From assembly GCA_019359835.1 (NCBI GenBank), contig CM033319.1, forward strand, positions 56,335,613-56,399,612: DNA of 64,000 nt. Direction: 5' to 3'. The number at the start of each line of letters is the position of its first letter. Position 1 is the stretch's first letter. The stretch is from Pharus latifolius. Its lineage: Eukaryota > Streptophyta > Magnoliopsida > Poales > Poaceae. A model generated the notes under the pieces. It did no database searches and had not been told where the DNA came from. It saw nothing but the letters and a program-made list of their open reading frames with translations. A program made the position numbers and the translations under genes. Below, piece after piece: positions 22,084 through 31,928 of the stretch.

Positions 22084-25000
22084 ATGTCGTCGTCTTCATT
22101 AGATGGTACTAGTGGTTCGACTAGGGCCAACCCCATCGTAACTACTGAAGATGCAGCTGTTACATCCCAGCGCAAGAGGGTGGGGCGAGGCGCGATGACG
22201 TTGGGCCGTTTGGCCAAACGCACGGATCTTTCTTGTGAGTTCAACCAATTTGGGAGGCCGATTGGAAAGAATGTTGGGAGGTACGCGGCCAACGTTGGGC
22301 TATTGGCGAAAGAAAGGGTGAAGATCACCGTCCAGGGCTAGAAGGACGTGACGGCGGACGAGAGGGATAGGTTGTGGGCGGAAGTGAAGGTTAAATTAAC
22401 TGAAATCGCTGAACTCTTTCGTAATCACGTTCTCTTGGCTTATACTAAAGTTTAACTAACTCGTGATTAATTGTATGCATTTTTTGGAAACAGGCTAAGT
22501 GGAACATCCCCGACGATACACCTAGGACTGCCTGCTTGAAGGACATGAACGGAACATGGAAAACCTTTAAGAGCTGGCTCGTCAGTAACTTCCTCGCTGC
22601 GGGGAAATCTCCTTGCGAGAAGTACCCCTTCATATCGGAGGAGGTATGGGAGGAATTCACCAAGCAGAAGGGGACTGAGGAGTTCAAGGCCCTTAGCGAG
22701 AAGAATAGGGCGATCCAGAAGAGGAACGACCACCCACATCGGCTCGGATCCTGGGGCTATGCGGGGAAGGAGGAGCAGTAGAAGAAGGAAGACGAGCAAA
22801 ATCCTATCATCGACACCCCTGAGTTGCCGCTCTCCGAGATCCGGGATGAGAGGTGCAAGCATGGTGGAGGGGGAGGGGGTCCGTGTCGTCCACGGGGTCT
22901 GTGCAGTTCACAACCCCTGGGGACACCGATGTTGTGAGACGAATGGTAAGTTGGCTAACCTCGTAAACTGTGTGCGCACAAGTGTATATAAGGCAATTTG
23001 TCTCACAAGGTACCTTTAAATGTAACAGATCTCTTTTGAGAAGGAGGCAGCGGAGGGATTGTTTACCCCACAGAGGGAGAACGACATCCTCACCCGGGCT
23101 CTAGGAAATAAGGAGCATCTCGGGCGGACATGAGCCGTGGGAGCCATTGTGTCGTGGAAGGCCGGTTTCGTAGATCCGGCTCCACCGAGGAAGAAGGCCC
23201 TCTCCTGGAAGGAAAAGGAAGTTGACCTCTCCAATAAGATACGGGCTGAGGTACGGGCGGAGATACGGGCGGAGATGCGGGCTGAGATACGGGCTGAGGT
23301 GCAGTCTGAGGTGCAGTCCGAGGTCGCACAACTGAGGGAAGAGTTTGCACGGTTGAGAGAAGCATTGCTGGCCAAGAGTGCAGATGCGGATCCCCAGGAC
23401 GACGGTACCCCTCGGGGTCGGATAAGCAGTTGCGCTTCGAAGGTACTCGCGGATCCAGTGGATCTACTTGAGGTACCCCAAGCCTTCATCTGTGCACTTA
23501 AGTTGATGCCACTCCCATTCTGTTAGAGTTGTTTCGCTAACCTATTTTAATTGTTACAAATTTGCAGAAGCCGGAGGGCTGCATCCTACAGAATCACGTA
23601 GGTGCCGGGCAGGAAGTGGTTGGACACGGCTTCGTATATCCGTCTGGGCCGGATGTCCGGGTCCACTGTGTACCTCTACGGTTGGGGTTCGCAAAGGTAC
23701 AGGTGGACATGGCCATGCCGGGCTACAACGATTCTCCGTTGCCAGTCCCAACAGAGGAACTACAGACACTTGCTGAGGCAGTGGGCTCCTACGTACAGTG
23801 GCCCAAGAAGTGTCTTCTAATACAACCGGTAAATCCTACACATTTTAGATTACATCCTACTCAGTACACTCAACTTGCATAATCTAACATACGTGCTCAT
23901 TAATTGAAGTGGCCTGCCGTTGGGCTACTAGGGGACTGCGCCCCCAGCTCGGGGCATGAGGCCCAATCTCGTGCGACCCTGGACACATCAAAGACGGTCT
24001 CGACCCCACCCAGCGCATCCACGCCTTCACCTCGGAAGAAAGCCGCCATCACCTCGCCCTTGCCTTCGAAGGTACGCGCTCAGTCCCCGGCAAAAGGCAA
24101 GGGCAAAGGCAAGGGAAAAGGGCGACAGGGACAGCCGGAGAGGTTCAGGAACGGGTTCCCACTCATGTCGGAGGCAGCTTTGCGCAAATTGGATCGATCA
24201 ACCAGAGACCTCCACGAGTGGTACCTACACCGAGCTCGGCGCAATCTGAACTTCTTAGTTCCCTACAGGCCTGGGCAGTTCCACCGTGAGCCCGGGAGTA
24301 TATCCGTGGCACACGAGGATCTGTTCGACCTCTACAACTGGCGGGAGCTTGATATGTCCATCATACGGACTGGAGACCTGTGAGTTTACTGATGCTATGT
24401 ATTGCTATTTTCTAACTCTGTTTGCTAACTCTGCATTGTTGTAGTTCATTTGAAATGTAGTAACTTTCTGTGCAATACTAATGTCGTCCTTTGCATGTAG
24501 GTGCATGTATAGGCTAGCATCGGAGGCTGCGTGTGACAAGGTGGGTTTCCTCGACCCAGAGAAAATAAGCCTCATGATGCTAGAGCACGACGCCGCGCAC
24601 GCTGAGCAGTACATATCCAAGGCGCTGATGGTGCAGCAGGACACGGAGTTCATTCTGGTGCCGTACCACCAAAGGTTAGTGCATTTCGTACTAATTTAAC
24701 TCGATCTTGTATGTTACACCTGAGATATACTTTGAGCTAGCGGTCCTCTTTTACGTACAATGCAGGGGCCACTGGATCCTCATCGTGATCTGTCTGCCGA
24801 GGAACGAGGTGTACTACCTCGATTCGATGCGTGACAGATTATCGATCGAATATGTGGTCAAGGGGAATATGGAGGCGTAAGTTACTTATATGTTTGATTT
24901 AAATTTTCACCTCACTAGCTAATGATAATACATTAACCGGCAATAGTAACTGAAATGCAGGGCTTTTGATAAATATGTGTCCGCTGGAGGGAGGCATGCC

Positions 25001-25476
25001 GCACCGCAGGGCTCCCTACTAGCTTGGAAAGAATATGAGGTACTCACGAGACTTTTTGTTTATGCTTAATTAGTTTATGGAAACAATAGCTAACATGTCT
25101 TCGCATATGCAATTATCTCAGTGCCATCAGCAGCCGCAATCGTGGGAATGCGGGTTTTATGTGTTGCGCTACATGTACGACCTAGTGCAGACAAACTTTG
25201 CCCAATTCCCCCAGGTAAGCATCGATAGCTAACTCAAATTTGAAAATTGGGTGTCACGTTCTAAATTAGGAAGTTAGTTACTAAGTATTCACACATGCTT
25301 GCAGATCGCCATGTCGAAAGACTCATACGAAAATGCAAAGATTAGAGATCTTCGACAAATCTGGGCTCAATATGTCATGGAAATATGTCATGGAGGAAGT
25401 TGCGCCCAACCATCCGCCATGATAATTTTCTCTTTTTCGTGTACTCTGTGCATAGACTGTTTATATACATGTGAAT
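22084..25476 (+). pseudogene. Transposase_24 / DUF8039-like / Ulp1 protease gene, copy 1
   Basis: Proposed exons: 22084-22389, 22494-22945, 23029-23442, 23568-23828, 23910-24379, 24501-24674, 24766-24876, 24961-25039, 25122-25214 and 25305-25476, plus an upstream leader exon. Regions in order: Transposase_24 (Ptta/En/Spm) in the first two exons; a 4-residue charged repeat (RAEI-type, about 23240-23330); a DUF8039-like segment (23568-23828); a basic GKGKGKGKGR stretch (about 24094), a possible nuclear signal; and an Ulp1 (C48) protease with His in GHW (24766), Asp in YYLDS and Cys in QPQSWECG (about 25140). Ulp1 proteases cleave SUMO-like conjugates. Lesions: TAG for Trp at 22339, TAG for Trp near 22780, a 1-base loss near 22860, TGA for Arg near 23131, and a 13-bp duplication near 25375 that shifts the C-terminus. 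Confidence 0.85.
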
Positions 25477-25479
25477 AAA

Positions 25480-25690
25480 TATATATGTCAATAAATGTCC
25501 ACATTGGATTGCAATTTGTATTTGTCCATATATATGTGAATAAATGTGAATAACTGTCTAATGTGTCAATCTGTTCTGTGAATTTACCCTTCTTTGCATC
25601 TGTACTGTATTGTGTATCCAATCTATAATGTATTGCATCTGTACTGTATATGTGAATGTACTGTATTGTGAATGTAAATAACGTACTATA
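25480..25690 (+). other. AT-rich 3' flank of the large gene
   Basis: A low-complexity TGTGAATAAATG-like stretch follows the stop. It is preserved inverted at 28625-28860 in CACTA-2. No gene is seen. Confidence 0.5.
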
Positions 25691-26379
25691 TATGTGAATG
25701 TTCTATCGGTAAATTCATTCACAGCCGACAGACTACTACAAATTTTCTATCGGTAAACTCATCCACAACCGAGAGACTACTACCACTTTTTCTATCGGTA
25801 AACTTGAAATTAACGGTCAGAATAGTGTGACCTTTCCTGCCGGTGAACTCATCCACAACCGAGAGACTACTGTAGTTTTTTCTATCGGTAAACTTATAAT
25901 TAGCCGTTAGAAGAGTGTGATTTTTCCTGCTGGTGAACTCATACACAACCGAAAGAGTACTAAGCTTTTTTCTATCGGTAATCTCATTTCCAACCGAGAG
26001 AGTGCTAAACTTTTTTCTGTCGGTAAACTTGTAATTAACCGTTAGAATATCGGTATTTTTCCCAACGCTAAATGTCAGACAACGACGGGTTTTCTATCAG
26101 TACAATCATAAGGTGCCGATAGAATAGTAATATTTTCCTGTCGGTAATCATGTAATTAACCGTTAGAATAGTGGTACTTTTCCCACCGTTAATCGTCAGA
26201 CTACGACGGGTTTGCTATCGGTATACTCCTATGATGCCGATAGAATTGTTAATTTCTTCTGTCGGTTATTTACCGATAGAAAATGTTCTGCCTTGTTCTG
26301 TCGTGTCTATCTCTATCGGTACGAAAACCGATAGTAGAAGGGTTTATTTCCGATAGAAGAAAGCTTTTATGTACTAGTG
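25690..26379 (+). repeat. CACTA-1 3' subterminal repeat array and terminus
   Basis: Around a dozen units of about 55-65 bp combine TTCTATCGGTAAACTC with CAACCGAGAGACTACTA or a CCGTTAG variant. The array ends in TTTTATGTACTAGTG at 26379. The mirror-image array with the same unit sequence opens CACTA-2 at 28022-28620. Confidence 0.87.
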
Positions 26380-26382
26380 CAT

Positions 26383-28021
26383 TAGTTTCATTGAATTCTA
26401 TGTCACAAGATTCTTCAAAATAGCTAGTATTTTTATTAAAAACTCGAGAAGCTTTGCTGGTGGTAGAGTATCCGACTAGAAAGCCTTCATCTACTCTTCT
26501 CTGAAATTTACCACCAAAATTTCTTTTCTTAAGAATGTAGCATTTGTAACCAAAAACTCAAAAATAAGAAATGTTTGGCTTACGCCCAATAAGAAGTTCA
26601 TAAGGAGTTAAATACATAAGAGGATGCAAATAAAGCCGATTAATAGAATAGCAAGCAGTATGCACGGCTTCGGCCCAAAAGCGAGTAGGAGTATCATACT
26701 CACTTAGCATTGTTCTTGCCATTTCTAATAATGTTTGATTTTTCCTTTCCACAACTCCATTTTGCTGTGGAGTATAAGAGGTAGAAAATTCGTGTTTAAT
26801 TCCGAGCGAGTCACAAAAATCAAATAAAGTTGAATTAACAACTTCTCCACCACGATCACTACAGATTTTCTTGATGGAATGTTCGAGTTTAGTAGAAACA
26901 CGTTTTGCAAAAATTTTGAAAACATCGGGGGTTTCAGATTTTTGAGAAATAAAGAAGACCCAATTGTAGCGAGTAAAATCATCAACAATAACAAAACCAT
27001 AGTTGTTACCCCAGATACTTTGGAACTCAGAAGGTCCAAATAAATCCATATGCAGCAGTTCCAAAGGTTTGCAAGTTGAAAGAACACGCTTAATTGGATG
27101 TGAAGTAGCTACTTGCTTGCCAGCCTGACAAGCGCTACAGGGTTTGTCCTTTTCAAAATTCACATCTTTTAAGACAACAACCAAATCACATTTAAACAGC
27201 TTTTTGAGTTGATGCATACCAACGTGTGCGAGTCTCATATGCCATAACCAACCCTTTGAGGTTTGAGAGACAAGGCACGTTGAAAGAGATGCATCTTTGG
27301 AGTGAAAATCAACAAGATAAAGATTTCCAAAACGAAAGCCTTTGAAAATCAAAGAATTATCTTTTAAAATTTCAACCAAAACTTCTTTAGGGTAAAATGT
27401 GCAACGAAATCCAAGATCGCAAATTTGTGCAACGGAAAGCAAATTAAAATTCAGAGATTCAACAAGTAAAACATTCAAAATAGAGAGATCATTGGATATA
27501 GCAATTTTACCCAAGCCTAATACACTTCCTTGACGATTGTTGCCGAAGGTGATCTTTTGATTTTTGCTTGAGTTGTCTTCTAATGAGGTGAACAACTTCT
27601 TGTTACCGGTCATGTGTTCGGAGCATCCACTATCAAGCACCCAATGTTTTCCGCCGGTCTTGTAGTTCACCTGCATAAACAAAAGAATCAAGTCTTTTTA
27701 GGTATCCAAATCTTTTTGGGTCCTTCGATGTTAGTGATCAAAGCTTTGGGCACCCAAATTGATTTCTTCTTTTTATTTAGCATGGGTGCTCCAACAAACT
27801 TTGCTATAGCATAACCTTTCTTCGACCGTTGAAGCATGTAGCAAGTATCAAAGTAGTTTGGAGTCATTAGAGGACATGCTTCATGCGAATGACCAATTTC
27901 ATGGCATTTAAAAAAAATGAGCTGCATGCTTTTATGAAAACAGTTTTTGTATTTGGTTTCTTTCTTTTCTTCGGAAAGTATCCAAGTCCTTCCTTTCTAA
28001 ATGAACATTTTTGTTTGCTAA
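26383..28021 (-). pseudogene. Copia gag end, protease and integrase
   Basis: Minus-strand order: a gag zinc knuckle (near 27900; its first Cys is Phe, reading FFKCHEIGH...C), the aspartic protease motif LDSGCSEHMTG (about 27635), the gag-pre-integrase HMRLAH region (about 27235) with CSACQAGK, and the integrase core with Asp in HMDLFGP (about 27040), Asp in CSDRGGE and Glu in NGVVERKN (about 26740). The open frame 27691-26558 then meets a TGA where the conserved frame continues (VFGYKCYIL follows) down to the CACTA-1 joint at 26383. The other edge is the CACTA-2 joint at 28021, so the rest of gag is missing from this block. The protein would have inserted the cDNA; this copy is dead. Confidence 0.9.
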
Positions 28022-28620
28022 CACTAGTACAGAAAAGCTTTCTTCTATCGGTAAAAAACACCCTTTTACTATCGGTTTTTGTACCGATAGAGATAGACAC
28101 GATAGAACAAGCCAGAACATTTTCTATCGGTAAATAATCGATAGAAGAACTTCACTATTCTATCGGCATATTAGGAGTGTACCGATAGAAAACCCGTCGT
28201 AGTCTGACGTTTAGCGGCAGGGGAAGTACCACTATTCTAACGGTTAATTACAAGTTTACCGACAGAAAAAGCTTAGTACTCTCTCGGTTGGAAATGAGTT
28301 TACCGATAGAAAAAAGCTTAGTACTCTCTCGGTTGTGTATGAGTTCACCGGCAGGAAAAGTCACACTATTCTGACGGTTAATTTCTAGTTTACCAATAGA
28401 AAAAAGCTTAGCACTCTCTCGGTTGGAAATGAGTTTACCGATAGAAAAAGTGGTAGTAGTCTCTCGGGTGTGTGAGTTCACCGGCAGGAAAAGTCACACT
28501 ATTCTGATGGTTAATTTCTAGTTTACCGATAGAAAAACAACAGTAGTCTCTCGGTTGTGGATGAGTTTATCGATAGAAAAGTGGTAGTAGTCTCTCGGTT
28601 GTGAATGAATTTACCAATAG
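28022..28620 (-). repeat. CACTA-2 3' terminus and subterminal array
   Basis: This is the mirror of 25690-26379: repeated ACCGATAGAAAAA and CTCTCGGTTG text with CTATCGG motifs in units of about 60 bp. It is non-coding. Confidence 0.87.
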
Positions 28621-29089
28621 AACATTCACATATACAGTACGTTATTTACATTCACAATACAGTACATTCACATATACAGTACAGATGCAAAGAAGGGTAA
28701 ATTCACAGAACAGATTGACACAGTAGACAGTTATTCACATTTATTCACATATATATGGACAAATACAAATTGCAATCCAATGTGAACATTTATTCACATA
28801 TATATTTATTCACATGTATATAAACAGTCTATGCACAGAGTACACGAAAAAGAGAAAATTGTCATGGCGGATGGTTGGGCGCAACTTCCTCCATGACATA
28901 TTGAGCCCAGATTTGTCGAAGATCTCTAATCTTTGCATTTTCGTATTGGTCATTCGACATGGCGATCTCCAAGCATGTGTGAATACTGAGTAACTAACTT
29001 CCTAATTTAGAACATGACACCCAATTTTCAAATTTGAGTTAGCTATCGATGCTTACCTAGGGGAATGGGGCAAAGTTTGTCTGCACTAG

Positions 29090-29978
29090 TGTCGACGATT
29101 CGGACTCGGGGTCCTCAGCCGAACTTATGCAAAATTTGTAATTGTGAGACCTTTCAAGATGACCCTCCGGGAAGGTATGTAGAACAATGGTGAACAGGAG
29201 CACAGAGAGATTTATACAGGTTCGGGCCCTCGATGGTGGGAGTAAAAGCCCTACGTCCTGTTAGATTTTCACTATATGTTATAAAGCTTTACAAACTAGA
29301 GGGGAGAAACCTTCACAGGCGAAAGTTTTCCCTATATAAGTATACAAAAAGAAGCTATAGGAGACTTGTAAGTATTGTCTAATCTAAGTCGTAGGCTTGG
29401 CTGTTTGAGTGGTTGAGATATCTTGTATCTCACTTGTATCAGGGGTCTTGTTCTTCCAAATGTCTTGGATTCCCCGTTTGATGTACTTTGCCACCTTTTT
29501 ATACTGGTTGAAAGGGTGCCAAATAAAGAAAACTGCATCAAACGGTTGGATGCGGTTTCTGGAGAACCGCTGTTAACTTCCACGGAGGTTATTATCACGT
29601 GTTAATCATGAATAACCGCATATATTAACCTCTGACGGTTGGTCTTCAACGTGGAGAAATTCTCGGGATGCTTGGAATATCCTGATATAAGGATAACCGA
29701 ATAAACTCCAAGCACCCTGGTCGAGAACATTCTGACCGCGGAATGTGGGCTGACCGCACAACATCCCGGACATCTAGTTCGCGTATAGCATACGAACTTC
29801 TGACCGCACAAGGCTGTCGGTCTGATCGCATGAAACCCGCGACCTGATCGCGCAAAGCTTGCGACCTCATGGTGATGCCCCTCAGAATGGCTTGAGTTCG
29901 CATCGCCACATATGTCTGGTTCGAACCTGTCTTGAACCAAAAGTTTATTAGAAGTGACCCGGGTGTCAATCCTCGTCA
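29090..29978 (-). repeat. 3' LTR of the Tat element
   Basis: In minus orientation it starts TGACGAGGATTGACACC and ends GAATCGTCGACA. It matches the LTR at 42469-43357 with only scattered substitutions. The stretch upstream of it in minus orientation (AATTTGGGTGCTAGC, 29979-29993) is the likely purine-tract region. Confidence 0.93.
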
Positions 29979-30236
29979 GCTAGCACCCAAATTCGAAGAA
30001 AACGAAGAGACGTGTTTATTTCGAATTTTAAAACCATGCATTGGATTTTTAACCCGACTCTTCAATTTTTCCACTTAGTGGCGCACTAAGTGAAAACGGT
30101 TGGTTTCCCAAGACGGGTTCTGACATTATGTGACGGGCAATGATAGCGCCGTATAACTGTTTTTATCTCGAGGTAAAATTGTAAATGCTTTGACGAAACC
30201 CGAGGCGTCTGGAATGCAAACCGTCACCCAGGCGGC

Positions 30237-30244
30237 TATAAATA
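30237..30244 (+). promoter_or_regulatory. TATA box of antisense gene A
   Basis: TATAAATA follows GGCGGC about 97 bp before the ATG at 30341, on the strand opposite to gag-pol. It is a good core-promoter candidate. Confidence 0.55.
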
Positions 30245-30340
30245 CCAGGCTCCTGGATTTTGTAAAACTTCACAATTTCCCTCCACGCCTAAGTCCTTTT
30301 CTTGTTATCCTGCCTTCTTCCTTTTCACATACTCCTCCCA

Positions 30341-31236
30341 ATGGCAGATCACGATATCATCGAGATTGAGAGTGATGAAGGGGAAATTGTCGAACAAGGG
30401 TCTCAAACAATTGAAGTCCTGTCTCCCTTAAGGAAGAAACCCAAGGTTGACGAAGGATCTTCCAGTGGAACAAAGGTGAAGAATGTAGCAAGTTTCTTTC
30501 TTCCTTCAGTTCCTTTGACCCTCCCCGTTCATGCCTCTCGGCAAGTTAGGCCTTTATCCTTAGAGAAAGATCCCATCACATCCAATTCTCCCATCCTTTT
30601 GGGTGATCAACATCCTGGTCGGCAAGCGGTGACTATCCCTCGATCAGATGATTGCCATATTGGGTTGGCGAAGCAATCTTCTGATGGGAAGGTTGCTCTT
30701 CCACCATCTGATGATCTTCCTCCCGAGATGGGTGTATTAACGGGTTATGCACCGGGACAGGTAACAATTCTTCTCCCCTTTTGCTGATAATTATAGTTAG
30801 TGTGACTAACTTTTGTAAAATGCAGGAGGTTGGAGGCTCCAGCAATCAGCCTTCTGCTGCTCCATCTCTTCCTTCCGGACAGACTCTTCTGGAAGAGAAG
30901 AATGCCCTGGAGAAGAAGACCGAGGAGATGGCCTCGAAGATTCTGCGTCTAGCAGAATGTCTTGATCGATCCCGAGAAGAGGCGCACCATTTCCGTCGAG
31001 AGAGGGACTTCGCTCAGCAACAGAGAGAACTCTCTGACTTGATTAGGGACAATAGTGTGCCTGTTGTTAGGGACGATGTAGATAGACTTAGGGTAGTTGC
31101 TAGTTCCCTGGGGGTTGCCAGTGTAAATCCTACTGACAACAACATGTCCCTTGGGGAACTTTGTAAACTTCTTTTGGAGCAAGTCGACGTTTTGATCGAC
31201 TGTATCCCTTTTATATGTAAAGAATGTAAGAAATAA
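30341..31236 (+). CDS. Antisense gene A of the Tat element: acidic N-terminus plus coiled coil
   Basis: Exon 1 (30341-30760) and exon 2 (30826-31236) join in phase 0 across GTAACA...TGCAG, giving about 276 residues with no internal stop. The N-terminus is acidic (IEIESDEGEIVE) followed by a basic LRKKPKV stretch, a possible nuclear signal. Residues about 155-215 are a charged coiled coil. The C-terminus has RLRVVASSL, then VNPTDNN, then MSLGEL and a hydrophobic tail, the same pattern as the CACTA coiled-coil gene and antisense gene B. It has its own TATA box. Antisense genes are known in Tat elements; their function is not established. The ATG was chosen over one 39 bp upstream because it gives the acidic start and normal spacing from the TATA box. 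Confidence 0.68.
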
Positions 31237-31793
31237 AAGTTTCTTATTTCTCATGAATATCCTTCACATCTTCTGTGCGAAAATATAGCCATAAACTTTA
31301 TGTTTGCGACCATTCATACACAGGAAACTTTAGTTCTGCGATCAGAATCGTGTTTAAGAAAAAAGCACCGCGACCTGCCCTGATACCGCGATTAGTTTCA
31401 GAGCCGCGGTCAGAACTAAATTGCGACCAGAGTCGGAACTCGGTCAGACTGTCACTCCGATTAGAATCGAAGTTTTAGTCTAAAACACGATTTCGATAAA
31501 ACCATGACCCAATTAGAAACATTCCAGTACGTCAAAAATTTAGTTGCATGATTTTTTCATAAAAAATGTTCAAAGAATTCAAAGGAAAAAACGTCTTCTG
31601 AAAAGTACTGAAAATTTTTCAGTCCTTTTGCACTTTCAGTTTCCAAAACAAAGAAGTCTTTTTGTTTCAGATCCGACGCCTGAACACTTTATCGGGTCCA
31701 TCAGAGACAGTATCCATTATGGGAAATGAATAAAGCATTCAATGGAACGTTTGAAATGAAACGTTTACTCACATTAATGCGCTGCCTTGGATC
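31237..31793 (+). other. Spacer between antisense genes A and B
   Basis: The spacer starts with the gene A 3' flank. It has text with repeated GCGACC/GCGGTC words near 31360-31450, then AT-rich sequence before the gene B TATA box. No gene is seen. Confidence 0.5.
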
Positions 31794-31800
31794 TATAAAA
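31794..31800 (+). promoter_or_regulatory. TATA box of antisense gene B
   Basis: TATAAAA lies 129 bp upstream of the ATG at 31929, with an A/C-rich leader between. Confidence 0.55.
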
Positions 31801-31928
31801 AGAGCAGATGTCTTCTCAAAGAAGCCACACAGCCAAAACCCTCATCATTCCCGCCGCACAAAACCCTCATTTTCTTCAGCCTTCATCTTCCCAAAATCGC
31901 CAACTTTCCCTTTGATTCTCCACAAAAG

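Larger units (their letters stand above)
7788..26379 (+). mobile_element. CACTA-1: En/Spm-type DNA transposon with three to four genes and two nested solo LTRs
   Basis: The element starts CACTAGTACA at 7788 and ends TGTACTAGTG at 26379, a 10-bp terminal inverted repeat. It is flanked by the 3-bp duplication CAT (7785-7787 and 26380-26382), typical of CACTA elements. The copia pol frame resumes on either side, confirming insertion. The span is 18,592 bp, or about 13.4 kb once the two solo LTRs are removed. Gene order is chimeric mini-gene, TNP2 transposase, small coiled-coil gene, then the Transposase_24/Ulp1 gene, all plus strand. Subterminal motifs (CTATCGG, CCGATAG and variants) fill both ends. 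All large genes are broken, so movement would need proteins from elsewhere; the ends look usable. Confidence 0.93.
2407..28021 (-). mobile_element. SIRE/Maximus-type Ty1/copia element, 5'-truncated by the window, split by CACTA-1 and a solo LTR
   Basis: Read on the minus strand, the pieces in order are: gag end, protease and integrase (28021-26383), RT and RNase H (7784-6175), RNase H end (4603-4376), a 3' non-coding stretch with a purine tract, and the 3' LTR (4055-2407). The order gag-PR-IN-RT-RH defines Ty1/copia. The G-rich purine tract before an LTR that starts TGTTGCATC, and RNase H motifs such as the CDNES box, fit the SIRE/Maximus lineage. The N-terminal gag and 5' LTR should lie beyond 64000, past CACTA-2. 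The body is interrupted by a same-family solo LTR (4604-6169) and CACTA-1 (7788-26379). CACTA-2 cuts it at 28021. Several stops make it inactive. Confidence 0.88.
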
